DNA of 64,000 bases from UBA5072 sp041737175 (lineage in GTDB: Bacteria; Bacteroidota; Bacteroidia; Bacteroidales; UBA10428), in contig JBGSSF010000002.1 of the NCBI GenBank assembly GCA_041737175.1, forward strand, positions 1 to 64,000. Reading direction: 5' to 3'. The notes below the pieces were generated by a model that had not been told where the DNA came from, made no database searches, and was given only the letters and a program-made list of their open reading frames with translations. A program made the translations under genes and the position numbers. This document shows, in pieces, positions 1 to 7,422 of this stretch. Numbering within the stretch: the stretch's first letter is position 1; each line of letters begins with the position of its first letter.

Positions 1-30
1 GCGGCGTCATCTGCGAAATCTGCGTCTTTA

Positions 31-294
31 TCTGCGAGAAATTCTTCTTTGCACTAAGATGAAATAGCATGGAGCCTTTATCTATCTGAGTTGTCACTTT
101 TTTGCTACAGCGCAAAAAAGTAACCAAAAAACGCCGCCGCTACTGATAAATTGCTAAAAATCAATTTCACATTCTGGTAAAAGGAAATAAACTCGCCCGC
201 GGGAATCGGGCACAGACATATTTCCTTTGAAATCATTCGGGTAGCATGTGCCATGCAGTCATTGATTTTCTTAACGCAATTTCTCAGAGGCGGA
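31..294. repeat. 264-bp dispersed repeat, copy 1
   Basis: Seen directly: the same 264-base segment recurs at 1455-1718 with about seven substitutions and no gaps (about 97% identical). It contains a small palindrome (GCCCG...CGGGC, about 195-212). A reading frame on the minus strand is open over most of it, but the differences between copies are nearly all amino-acid-changing, and this copy has a stop where copy 2 reads through. I therefore treat it as a non-coding repeat. Confidence 0.8.
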
Positions 295-299
295 GCCTT

Positions 300-600
300 C
301 TGGTTCAGCATTGTCCTGCCTTTGGTGATGTTACGGACAGATAATGCGGTAAGTGCTATTTATTATTTCATTTATGGAACATGCGCATGAGCATTGGCAC
401 TGCAAACCCCAAAGCACCGTGGGTTGGCCCGACAAAACGGGGAGACATGCTGGGACTGGCCGGGGCTTTGTTTTGTCTTGATTTTTCTTGCTTCGTTCTT
501 TGCATCAAGGCAAAGAATGAAGTGGGGTTTCGGGGCAAAGCCCCGGACGTATGACATAAACCAGTGTCGGACTCTATAAGATTTTATGAACAAGGGATAG
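300..600. other. Gene-free stretch with small palindromes
   Basis: No convincing gene. It contains short inverted repeats such as TTCTTTGC...GCAAAGAA (about 498-519) and GGGGC...GCCCC near 535. Open frames here have no family resemblance and are probably incidental. Confidence 0.5.
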
Positions 601-611
601 AGGTTATGAGT

Positions 612-720
612 ATGGACACCTTGCACGCATGGGTAAGATCTAAAAAGCATTTGGAATTGGAGGGTATTAAGATCTGCGAACCCGCCTCCGCTGAGGCTGC
701 GGACGGGCAAGTCTGCGTCT
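612..720. repeat. Dispersed repeat with CCCGCCTCCGC hairpin, copy 1
   Basis: About 105 bases here match 1813-1925. Both copies contain the hairpin CCCGCCTCCGC/GCGGACGGG and then the word TCTGCGAG, which is repeated loosely at 1-40 and 700-850. A further fragment of the same unit (CACGCATGGGTAAGTTCTAA) lies at about 862-881, next to the DUF2442 gene. The in-frame translation matches between copies only because the DNA does. Confidence 0.65.
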
Positions 721-877
721 TAGTCTGCGGAAATCTGCGAGAAACTTTTATTATGCGAAATCTGCGGAAGTCTGCGAGAGAATTTTCTTTGCGCCTTTGC
801 GAGAAACAAATCCGCCTTCGTCAAGACTTCGGCGGACAAAGTCTGCGAGGAATCCACCCTACACGCATGGGTAAGTT

Positions 878-1147
878 CTAAAATTTATCAATATCCTGAC
901 TTCCAAATCTTCCTTCGAGTATGCCTGTTACGGTAAGATCCTCATCGAGTTTTGGCCAATGTAATCCGGTTCCACCACAAATGATCTCTATATTGGAAAC
1001 CTGATCAACAGAGGCATTTTTAAGAATCCTGTTTTTTGAAACAGGAAAACGGATTTCCCGCTCATCCTCAAGCTTAATGCAGATCTGATAATTCTCATAC
1101 CAGGCCTTCACTGCTTTAACCGTCAATTCAGCTATTAAATACTTCAT
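878..1147 (-). CDS. DUF2442 domain protein, putative antitoxin
   Basis: An 89-residue protein of the DUF2442 family, recognised from the C-terminal signature GLHWPKLDEDLTVTGIL preceded by a strand-rich N-terminal half. DUF2442 genes usually follow DUF4160 genes, and the pair is generally regarded as a putative type II toxin-antitoxin module; I infer that role here and it is not proven. Its start lies inside the end of the upstream DUF4160 gene (20-base overlap), so the two are translationally coupled. The pair sits between copies of the local repeats, as expected of a small accessory module. Confidence 0.85.
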   Translation of the reverse strand: MKYLIAELTVKAVKAWYENYQICIKLEDEREIRFPVSKNRILKNASVDQVSNIEIICGGTGLHWPKLDEDLTVTGILEGRFGSQDIDKF

Positions 1148-1364
1148 TCCATTTGAGTTTAATCATCTGCAGATTTTCCTGAATTAATTCTTCTGCTTTG
1201 TTCAAATCCTGTGTTTTTAATCCCTGGGCAAACTCCAATTCTACCGGTTCTATCCAAAATTTTGCAAAACCTCCGGCTTTTCTTACATGAATATGCATAG
1301 GTTCATGACCTTCATTGGCATAAAAGAAAAATACAAATCCGAATTTTCTGAAAACCTCGGGCAT
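1128..1364 (-). CDS. DUF4160 domain protein, putative toxin
   Basis: A 78-residue protein of the DUF4160 family. The characteristic core is visible: FFYANEGHEPMHIHVRKAGG, followed by KFWIEPVELEFAQG and a C-terminal helix carrying NKAEELIQENL. The His-rich EGHEPMHIHV motif is typical of the family, whose biochemical activity I do not know. It is the first gene of a two-gene unit and overlaps DUF2442 by 20 bases. The complete, undamaged frames of both suggest that the module is intact. Confidence 0.85.
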   Translation of the reverse strand: MPEVFRKFGFVFFFYANEGHEPMHIHVRKAGGFAKFWIEPVELEFAQGLKTQDLNKAEELIQENLQMIKLKWNEVFNS

Positions 1365-1454
1365 AGCTTAATATTTCCGTAAAGTTAGTTATTTTCCGTT
1401 GAATGTCTTTTATTGATTTGCTGTATGGCTTTACGTAATAATGTACAGGGATAG

Positions 1455-1718
1455 TCTGCGAGAAATTCTTCTTTGCACTAAGATGAAATAGCATGGAGCC
1501 TTTATCTATCTGAGTTGTCACTTTTTTGCAACAGCGCAAAAAAGTAACCAAAAAACGCCGCCGCTGCTGATAAATTGCTAAAAATCAATTTCACATTCTG
1601 GTAAAAGGAAATAAACTCGCCCGCGGGAATCGGGCTCAGACATATTTCCTTTAAAATCATTCCGGTAGCATGTACCATGCAGTCATTGATTTTCTTAACG
1701 CAATTTCTCAGAGGCGGA
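1455..1718. repeat. 264-bp dispersed repeat, copy 2
   Basis: Second copy of the repeat at 31-294, same length and orientation. The sequence identity stops abruptly at both ends, which defines the unit. It lies just upstream of the DUF4160/DUF2442 pair. Confidence 0.8.
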
Positions 1719-1812
1719 TTATACTGCTTCAAGTATGGTTGGTTCAATGGAATAACTAAGGGATGGATTTAAATGCATTAACTTTGAACAAAGGTAAAAA
1801 CCTGATACAAGT

Positions 1813-1925
1813 GCCATCCGTGGACACCCCATGCGCATGGGTAAGTTCTAAAAGGCTTATGGAATTGGAGGGTATTAAAATCTGCGAACCCGCCTCCGCT
1901 GAGGCTGCGGACGGGCAAGTCTACG
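1813..1925. repeat. Dispersed repeat with CCCGCCTCCGC hairpin, copy 2
   Basis: Matches 612-720, including the hairpin CCCGCCTCCGC...GCGGACGGG, and is followed by TCTGCGAG words. From about 1930 to 2210 I see no gene and no clear structure. Confidence 0.6.
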
Positions 1926-2210
1926 AGAAACAAATCTGCGAGAAAAAATTGCGGGAAATGGGGAGCAGCATCCTACCTAACCCAACCATTCAATCTTACT
2001 GCTACTCCCCAATCAACACCATACTAACTTAAACTGCTATCCTGTCTTCTTCTCGCTATGAAGAAATACGAATGAACCTAACTGTGCCTGCAGGGTCGTT
2101 AATCATCTGGCCTGTGCAGGTAGTTATTTTAACGAGGAATGAATGGATGGGTTGAGGAAAAAAGGGTGATTTACATCATCGGGTGGGGGGATATGGGTCA
2201 CCGAAAAATA

Positions 2211-2328
2211 AGTCGTGCAGTCTTGCAGTCAATTAGTCTTGCAGTCAATTAGTCTTGCAGTCTTGCAGTCTTGCAGTCTTGCAGTCAGGGAGTCTTGCAG
2301 TCAGGAAGTCAAACAGTCTTGCAGTCAA
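2211..2328 (+). repeat. Left word array of 4HB element A (GCAGTCTT)
   Basis: About fourteen imperfect copies of an 8-base word, GCAGTCTT and variants, some with AATTA or AGGGA substitutions. It lies 97 bases upstream of 4HB gene A and is mirrored by the array at 2801-2987. Confidence 0.9.
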
Positions 2329-2425
2329 ATCAAATTTATTGACTAATTTTAGATTAGGGTAAAATTGAAGAATATTAAGATTTGTTATATGAAAGCATGT
2401 TATGTTAAACTAAATACTAAATAAA

Positions 2426-2800
2426 ATGGCAACAGTTAAAAATTTTGAAGATCTTGAGATTTGGAAAAAATCCAGGATGTTGACGAAACAGGTTTATGCA
2501 GATTTTATATCAAATAAAGACTTCGGATTTAAAGATCAGATACAGCGGGCTGCTGTTTCAATTATGAATAATATTGCAGAAGGTTTCTGCAGATGCAGTG
2601 ACGCAGAATTCCGTCAGTTTCTTAAGTTCTCCAAAGGTTCGGCCGGAGAAATTAAAAATATGTACTATGTGGCAGAGGATTTGAAATACTTACCTCCTGA
2701 AGTTTGCATTGACCGAAGAAACTCCGCCCAGGGATTATCCAATGGTATTAGTGTTTTCATGAATTATCTGAAGACACCTCCCAAAGCCCACATCTCTTGA
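2426..2800 (+). CDS. Four-helix-bundle protein (S23/IVS family), copy A
   Basis: A 124-residue protein of the four-helix-bundle family that includes 23S rRNA intervening-sequence proteins and resembles Avd of diversity-generating retroelements. Family core: FKDQIQRAAVSIMNNIAEGF (about residues 32-51), then FLKFSKGSAGEI and a long C-terminal helix. No nuclease or transposase residues are visible. It is about 75% identical to copy B at 3789-4154, and the two also share an AT-rich leader of about 97 bases. The last residues (TPPKAHIS) and the TGA stop lie at the edge of the downstream array, so the C-terminus seems rebuilt. Molecular function is unknown; binding of structured nucleic acid is an inference from the family. 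Confidence 0.9.
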   Translation: MATVKNFEDLEIWKKSRMLTKQVYADFISNKDFGFKDQIQRAAVSIMNNIAEGFCRCSDAEFRQFLKFSKGSAGEIKNMYYVAEDLKYLPPEVCIDRRNSAQGLSNGISVFMNYLKTPPKAHIS

Positions 2801-2987
2801 TTTCCTGACTTCTTGACTGCAAGACTGCAAGACTGCACGACTGCACGACTGCCCGACTGCACGACTGCCCGACTGCACGACTGCCCGACTGCACGACTGC
2901 ACGACTGCCCGACTGCACGACTGCCCGACTGCCCGACTGCCCGACTGCACGACTGCAAGACTGCATGACTGCAAGACTGCACGACTA
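2801..2987 (-). repeat. Right word array of 4HB element A
   Basis: More than twenty copies of GACTGCAC, GACTGCCC and GACTGCAA, the reverse complement of the left array's word. It begins at the stop codon of 4HB gene A and ends over the stop codon of the convergent DUF2809 gene, whose TAG is followed directly by TCGTGCAGTC on the minus strand. Confidence 0.9.
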
Positions 2988-3362
2988 TATATCAACTTGA
3001 TTTTCCTGCAATACCCATAAAACCAAAAAGCCTGATAAAGCGCCGAGGCCATAATAGATAAAATCAACCGGGTTGAAGGAATTGCCGAACAGAAAAGAAA
3101 GCACCCGATTTTCGGTGAGCGACATGACAAACGGAAGTTCAAGCCATTGCATCATCTCCAGCAGGCTGACGAGGGTGAACGCGCCCAACACGGCCTGCCA
3201 GATCCTCATCCTTCTGAAAGCATAAGAAAAAAGCAGACTGCCGAACAATACATAAAAAACTCCGCCTATATGATTGTTGATGATCAGCTGGTGTTCACCG
3301 GTGTAGTCCTTGGTATACAATGCTGTAAGCAGTACGGCAGGAAGGAGGAAGAATTTGAGCAT
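2985..3362 (-). CDS. DUF2809 family membrane protein, copy 1
   Basis: About 125 residues with four hydrophobic segments. The family pattern is visible: GGVFYVLFGSLLFSYAF, SLLEMMQWLELPF and FGNSFNPVDFIYYGLGAL, as in DUF2809 (VanZ-like) proteins of unknown function. A paralogue lies at 6237-6680. The frame stays open to 3590, but the extra 76 residues are Gln/Pro/Ser-rich because they read through a TTGTG-type word array. The paralogue lacks that region, so I place the start at MLKFF (3362). The stop codon comes from the array of 4HB element A. Confidence 0.75.
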   Translation of the reverse strand: MLKFFLLPAVLLTALYTKDYTGEHQLIINNHIGGVFYVLFGSLLFSYAFRRMRIWQAVLGAFTLVSLLEMMQWLELPFVMSLTENRVLSFLFGNSFNPVDFIYYGLGALSGFLVLWVLQENQVDI

Positions 3363-3404
3363 TCTGACGGTCAGGTATTCGGGGAGGAGCGTGGAGGGTT
3401 GGGG

Positions 3405-3500
3405 TTGTGGGGGGTGTGAGAGTTGTGGTTGTTGTGAGTGTTGTGGTTGTTGTGGTTGTTGTGAGTGTTGTGAGTGTTGTGCTTCGCCCCCAGTAGCCTT
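3405..3500 (+). repeat. Solo word array (GTTGTGGTT/GTTGTGAGT)
   Basis: About ten 9-base words of the GTTGTGGTT/GTTGTGAGT type with no mirrored arm and no 4HB gene attached. The words match those around 4HB gene D. The array lies at the 5' end of the DUF2809 copy 1 frame. From 3590 to 3714 I see nothing else. Confidence 0.8.
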
Positions 3501-3715
3501 GGCGGAGGCGGGGGGTTGTGATTGTTTTAATGGTACCGAAGGATGATTTGCGGGAGTACGAACAGGCAATTCGACAGTTTCGACGAACATGATATAACAG
3601 GTTTTAGGTTAGTAGTAAAACGCTTTTACGAAGAAAATGTTATTGAGGTTGCGATTTTCGTAAAATTAACATGGATAAGATAAAAGCAGTGAGGAAGTTA
3701 TTAACAGGAAAATAA

Positions 3716-3792
3716 GTTATGCAGTTGTGCAGTTATGCAGTTATGCAGTTGTGCAGTTGTGCAGTTGTGCAGTTGTGCAGTTGAAGAGTTAT
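3716..3792 (+). repeat. Word array at the 3' side of 4HB element B (GCAGTTGT)
   Basis: About nine copies of GCAGTTGT/GCAGTTAT. It runs to the stop codon of 4HB gene B, which is on the minus strand, and is mirrored by 4253-4357. Confidence 0.9.
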
Positions 3793-4154
3793 TTGGAGTT
3801 ATAATTTTTGAGGTATTTCATAAAGGAACTTATGCCGTTCATTAATCCTTGAGCTGAATTTTGCCTGTTTAGGCATATTTCAGCAGAAAGATATTGTAGA
3901 TCTTCTGCTACATAATACATATTCTTTATTTCACCTGCGGATCCTTTTGCAAAATTAAGAAAGTTGATTTTTTCTCTCCCGGTCTGGCGACAAAAGCCCT
4001 CGGCTATATTATTCATAATTGAAACGGCAGCACGCTGGATCTGATCTTTGAATCCAAAATCTCTATTTGTCATGAAATCTTTATATACCTGAGTAGTTAA
4101 AATCCGACTCATTTTCCAGATTTCGAGGTCTTCGAAGTTTTTAATTGTTGCCAT
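3789..4154 (-). CDS. Four-helix-bundle protein (S23/IVS family), copy B
   Basis: A 121-residue protein closely related to copy A: the same start (MAT.KNFEDLEIWK), the same core FKDQIQRAAVSIMNNIAEGF, and the same KGSAGEIKNMYYVAEDL helix. It differs mainly between residues 52 and 66, where A has CSDAEFRQFLKF and B has QTGREKINFLNF. The leader between array and start also resembles that of A (GGATTAGGG core). The flanking word GCAGTTRT differs from A's GCAGTCNT at only a few positions. It sits between wecB and DUF2809 copy 1. Function unknown. Confidence 0.9.
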   Translation of the reverse strand: MATIKNFEDLEIWKMSRILTTQVYKDFMTNRDFGFKDQIQRAAVSIMNNIAEGFCRQTGREKINFLNFAKGSAGEIKNMYYVAEDLQYLSAEICLNRQNSAQGLMNGISSFMKYLKNYNSK

Positions 4155-4252
4155 TTTGTTTATTATTTAATTTAAGAGGTTTTCCCTAAACATTTCTTAA
4201 CTTACTTCCTTTCAATCCCTAATCCAAAACTAACCAATTTTGTTGATTTGAT

Positions 4253-4357
4253 CGCATAACCGCATAACTGCACAACTGCATAACCGCAAAACTGCAAAAC
4301 CGCACAACCGTATAACTGCAAAACCGCATAACTGCAAATCTGCACAACCGCACAACT
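4253..4357 (-). repeat. Word array at the 5' side of 4HB element B
   Basis: About thirteen copies of GCATAACC, GCATAACT, GCACAACC and related words, the reverse complement of the array at 3716-3792. It ends three bases from the wecB stop codon. Confidence 0.88.
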
Positions 4358-4359
4358 TT

Positions 4360-5520
4360 CTAAACATAAAACTCTTCCACGAAGATTCTTACGATTCGTT
4401 CCGCCGTGTGGCCATCCCACAGCTCCGGGCGTTTGGGAACGGAGTTGCTGGCGAGGGTTTGCTGGAATTCCTGGCGGATGCGGTCGACGTTGTTGCCCAC
4501 CAGTATCGACGCACCGCCATGCTCACGGAGGGTGACAGGCCGTTCGGTGTTCCACCGGAGGGTGAGGCAGGGTGTGCCCAGGATACAACATTCCTCCTGC
4601 AGTCCCCCGCTGTCGGTTAACATGATCTTTGCGCTCATGTTGAGCCGCAGCATGTCGTGGTACCCCAGGGGATGCAGCAGCATCATGCCGGAGGTGGACT
4701 CCGCCTTGCCCCACAGTCCGAATAACGCCAGCTGCTTCATGGTGCGCGGATGCACGGGCCAGATCACGGGCATCACCGACGCCACCTCGTCGATGAGGAA
4801 ATGCAGCAGCGGTTCCAGCACTTCCTTCCGGTCGACATTGGAATGCCGGTGCATGGTGACCAAGGCGAAGGGGCCTGTAAGGTCGGCATCCGGTCCCTTT
4901 CCGGTATCGGCAATCCGGTTTTTGGCAATGATATCTTCAATTTTAAGGGCGGCGGCTTTGTCGCGGTTCGCCTCCAGCGTGTCGATCATGATGTTGCCCA
5001 CGAAACGGATCTTTTCCTTGGGGACGCCTTCGTTCCGGAGATTTTTGGAGGATATCCTGTCGGGTGTCAGCAGCAGGTCGCTCAGCCGGTCGGTTACCAG
5101 GCGGTTGATCTCCTCGGGCATGGTGAGGTCGCCCGAGCGGAGGCCGGCTTCGATATGGCAGAGATTGATGCATTCTTTTTTGGCGGTCACGGAACAGGCG
5201 AGGGTGGCGTTCACATCCCCCACCACGATCACCCAGTCGGGTTTGATATGGTACAGCACCTTTTCAAAGGCCATCATGGTGCGGCCCACCTGCTCGGCGT
5301 GGGTGCCGGAACCGACCTCTAAGTTGATATCGGCATCGGGAATGTCGAGGTCCTCGAAGAACTTATCGGACAAACGGACGTCATAATGCTGTCCCGTATG
5401 CACGATCATGTGGTCGACGGGACGGTCGGGATGGGCCCGGTTGTGCTTCTGTATGGCGGCCGACAGGGGGGCGATCTTCATGAAGTTGGGGCGGGCACCG
5501 ACGACGGATAGGAGTTTCAT
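4360..5520 (-). CDS. wecB: UDP-N-acetylglucosamine 2-epimerase (non-hydrolysing)
   Basis: A 386-residue cytoplasmic enzyme that interconverts UDP-GlcNAc and UDP-ManNAc for surface polysaccharide precursors. Diagnostic motifs: GARPNFMK (residues 8-15), GDVNATLA (101-108), HIEAGLRSGD (122-131), MPEEINR (134-140) and, near the C-terminus, LTDSGGLQEE followed by RWNTERP, which forms the UDP site. Length is normal for the family. It stands alone between 4HB elements B and C, so no polysaccharide cluster is visible here. The TAG stop is followed after three bases by the word array of element B, which has replaced any ordinary terminator. Confidence 0.95.
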   Translation of the reverse strand: MKLLSVVGARPNFMKIAPLSAAIQKHNRAHPDRPVDHMIVHTGQHYDVRLSDKFFEDLDIPDADINLEVGSGTHAEQVGRTMMAFEKVLYHIKPDWVIVVGDVNATLACSVTAKKECINLCHIEAGLRSGDLTMPEEINRLVTDRLSDLLLTPDRISSKNLRNEGVPKEKIRFVGNIMIDTLEANRDKAAALKIEDIIAKNRIADTGKGPDADLTGPFALVTMHRHSNVDRKEVLEPLLHFLIDEVASVMPVIWPVHPRTMKQLALFGLWGKAESTSGMMLLHPLGYHDMLRLNMSAKIMLTDSGGLQEECCILGTPCLTLRWNTERPVTLREHGGASILVGNNVDRIRQEFQQTLASNSVPKRPELWDGHTAERIVRIFVEEFYV

Positions 5521-5541
5521 GAGCAGAATGATTTGGGTGTG

Positions 5542-5671
5542 TGGTGAATAGTGAATAGTGAATAGTGACTGGTGACTGGTGAATAGTGAATGGTGAATGG
5601 TGACTGGTGACTGGTTGGTGTGGGTTTAGGGTTTGGAGTGTGGGGTTTGGAGTTTGGGGGTTGGGGTGTGG
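5542..5671 (+). repeat. Left array of 4HB element C (GTGAATA/GTGACTG) with G-rich tail
   Basis: 5542-5614 holds about ten 7-base words (AGTGAAT, GGTGACT, GGTGAAT). It passes into a G-rich tail at 5615-5671 containing GGGTTTAGGGTTTGG and later runs of GGGG, GGGGG and GGGG. A similar array-plus-tail (GTGGGATTAGGATTTTGGG) follows the gene, in the same orientation. Confidence 0.85.
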
Positions 5672-5745
5672 AGAAATCATTTGCATTACTGAAGGTAAAA
5701 GTACTATTTTTACTTAAATCGTTATAAACAATTAATTGTAGTTAT

Positions 5746-6099
5746 ATGAAAACACACAAAGATCTTGATGTCTGGAAGAAATCAATTGATTTTGTAACAG
5801 GCTTATACGAAATTACTGCAAAGTTCCCTTCACATGAACTCTATGGTATTGTGAGCCAAATTCGACGTGCATCAGTCTCTGTTCCAGCCAATATTTCTGA
5901 GGGAGCTGCACGAAATCATCCTAAAGAGTTTATTCAGTTCATTGGAATATCACTAGGATCAGCTTCTGAATTGGACACATTGATTTTAATATCAAAAAAC
6001 TTAAAGTATATAAGTGCAGAGACTTTTGAAAAATTAAACAGTGAACTGGAAAGAATTATTAAAATGCTCATAAACCTTCGAAGAGCTTTATCAAAATAG
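5746..6099 (+). CDS. Four-helix-bundle protein (S23/IVS family), copy C
   Basis: A 117-residue protein with the canonical family core VSQIRRASVSVPANISEGAA (about residues 44-63), followed by FIQFIGISLGSASELDTLI and a basic C-terminal helix ending in RRALSK. It belongs to a different branch from copies A/B and E/F, matching its different flanking word (GGTGAAT). The array resumes within three bases of the stop. Function unknown; the family fold suggests RNA or DNA binding as an oligomeric helical barrel. Confidence 0.9.
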   Translation: MKTHKDLDVWKKSIDFVTGLYEITAKFPSHELYGIVSQIRRASVSVPANISEGAARNHPKEFIQFIGISLGSASELDTLILISKNLKYISAETFEKLNSELERIIKMLINLRRALSK

Positions 6100-6239
6100 T
6101 AACTGGTGATTGGTGAATGGTGATTGGTGAATGGTGATTGGTGAGTGGTTGATGTGGGATTAGGATTTTGGGTAGGGTACATACATGCCCAGATCTCTTG
6201 CCCCAGACCCACCATTCACCATTCACCAGTCACGAGTCA
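6100..6239. repeat. Gene-less hairpin element M1 (GGTGAATG words, ATGCCC core)
   Basis: Words GTGATTG/GTGAATG (6104-6150), a G-rich stretch, CATGCCC at 6184-6190, a C-rich stretch, then the mirrored words ACCATTC and ACCAGTC (6210-6239). It serves as the right side of 4HB element C. Its last word supplies the TGA stop of the convergent DUF2809 copy 2. Confidence 0.85.
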
Positions 6240-6680
6240 CCGTTCCACATCTTCAGCCGGCTTCAACACCACCAGCACCACAAACCCCACGCCCGCTCCC
6301 ATAATATAGTACACAAAATCCACCGCGTTGAAGCTGTTTCCCAGGAGGTAGAGGAAGACCTTGGATTTGGTGAGCTCGAGGAGAAAGGGGAAGCGGAAGT
6401 ACTGGATGAATTCGAGGAGGCTGGTGCAGCTGAGGGCGAGGAGGGTGGCCTGCCAGGGTTTCAGGGCGGGGAAAAGCACGGAGAAAAGGAGGGTGCCGAA
6501 CAGGACATAAAAAACCCCGCCGATGTGGGCGGTGATAATGTTTTGGTATTCACCACGGTATTCCTTGGTATAGAGGGCGGTGATAAAAATCAGCACCATC
6601 AGGGCGATTTTCAGGACCCGGCTCTGGTTGCGGGAGGATATCATGGTTATCCACTGTGGCAGCATTAAAAGGCGCTTCAT
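6237..6680 (-). CDS. DUF2809 family membrane protein, copy 2
   Basis: A 147-residue membrane protein, a paralogue of the gene at 2985. Shared landmarks: FITALYTKEYRGEYQ, HIGGVFYVLFGTLLFSVLFP, TSLLEFIQYFRFPF and LLGNSFNAVDFVYYIMGAG. It has four predicted membrane segments and unknown function. The N-terminus (MKRLLMLPQWITMISSRNQSR) is free of array sequence, which helps set the start of copy 1. The gene lies between hairpin M1 and 4HB element D; its TGA stop is the first bases of the M1 word TGACTCG. Both DUF2809 genes in the window share this setting between two 4HB elements. Confidence 0.85.
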   Translation of the reverse strand: MKRLLMLPQWITMISSRNQSRVLKIALMVLIFITALYTKEYRGEYQNIITAHIGGVFYVLFGTLLFSVLFPALKPWQATLLALSCTSLLEFIQYFRFPFLLELTKSKVFLYLLGNSFNAVDFVYYIMGAGVGFVVLVVLKPAEDVER

Positions 6681-6743
6681 GAGATATTTGGATTAACAGG
6701 CGGTTGGTTGATGACGGGGCAAAGGTAGGGAAAAATGTTGGGA

Positions 6744-6838
6744 TTGTTGTGGGGGTTGTGAGAGTTGTGATGGTTGTGATGGTTGTGATGGTTGTGATGG
6801 TTGTGATGGTTGTGGTGGTTGTGATGGTTGTGGTGGTT
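6744..6838 (+). repeat. Word array at the 3' side of 4HB element D (GGTTGTGAT)
   Basis: About ten copies of the 9-base word GGTTGTGAT, with GGTTGTGGT variants. Its last unit overlaps the TAA stop of 4HB gene D. Mirrored by 7244-7322. Confidence 0.9.
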
Positions 6839-7214
6839 AGGTACGCCAATTATTTTCTACATAATTAATGAAATTATGAATTTTGGAACCCAACTTTTCA
6901 AGATCATTGACGATTTTGTTCCATCCTTTTTCAGGATGAACTTTGTCTAAGAATTCAGCCTGGGACGATGCTTCTAAAAGCGAAGCATGTGAATAGACCA
7001 GGAATTTAATAAAATCATTTTTATATTTTCTTCTACCATAACCTTCTACAATGGCATCCTTGATTCCCTGAGACGAACGTCTGATCTGACTTCCTGCCTC
7101 AAATTTATCATGATTTGGCAAGTCCAGGGAATTTTGGTAAATTTTAACTGATAATTCGAATGCCATCTTGTATATTTCCAGATCTTTATAACTGCTAACT
7201 TTTTCTGTTGTCAT
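6837..7214 (-). CDS. Four-helix-bundle protein (S23/IVS family), copy D
   Basis: A 125-residue protein with the family core GSQIRRSSQGIKDAIVEGYG followed by RRKYKNDFIKFLVYSHASLLEAS and a C-terminal helix. It forms its own branch among the seven copies. I start it at the ATG at 7214 (MTTEKVSSYKDLEIYK); an in-frame TTG lies 18 bases upstream. The TAA stop lies in the first array word, so the C-terminal NNWRT adjoins the repeat. Its word, GGTTGTGAT, recurs in gene-less arrays at 3405 and 33785. Function unknown. Confidence 0.88.
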   Translation of the reverse strand: MTTEKVSSYKDLEIYKMAFELSVKIYQNSLDLPNHDKFEAGSQIRRSSQGIKDAIVEGYGRRKYKNDFIKFLVYSHASLLEASSQAEFLDKVHPEKGWNKIVNDLEKLGSKIHNFINYVENNWRT

Positions 7215-7243
7215 CTTTATTTCGTTTAACAATTCATTTCATT

Positions 7244-7322
7244 TAACAATCACAACAATCACAACAAACACAACCCACAACCATCACAACCCACAACAAC
7301 CACAACCCACAACCATCACAAC
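7244..7322 (-). repeat. Word array at the 5' side of 4HB element D
   Basis: About eight words of the types ACAACAATC, ACAACCATC and ACAACCCAC, the reverse complement of the array at 6744-6838. It ends 30 bases before the 4HB start. Confidence 0.88.
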
Positions 7323-7372
7323 GTACCTGCAAATCCAAATATATAAATTCCCATCCACTACATAAAACAGTA

Positions 7373-7405
7373 TTGATCATTTTTATATTCAAAATTTTAC
7401 CTTTG
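7373..7405 (+). promoter_or_regulatory. Bacteroidota-type promoter for serB
   Basis: TACCTTTG at 7398-7405 fits the -7 consensus TAnnTTTG, with TTG at 7373-7375 as a weak -33 box. The serB start follows 18 bases downstream of the -7 box. Confidence 0.6.
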
Positions 7406-7422
7406 CAGAACATCATTCCAAA

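Noticed and set aside
105..311. 68-residue minus-strand frame and its 81-residue counterpart at 1502-1747
   Set aside because: Lies in the 264-bp repeat. Differences between the two are nearly all amino-acid-changing, and one copy has an early stop.
2735..3142. Long minus-strand frame rich in Gln-Ser-Cys-Arg-Ala-Val
   Set aside because: It is the translation of an 8-bp tandem word, which repeats every 24 bases (8 residues) in every frame. No family resemblance.
4406..5386. 326-residue plus-strand frame opposite wecB
   Set aside because: Shadow of wecB; no recognisable domain.
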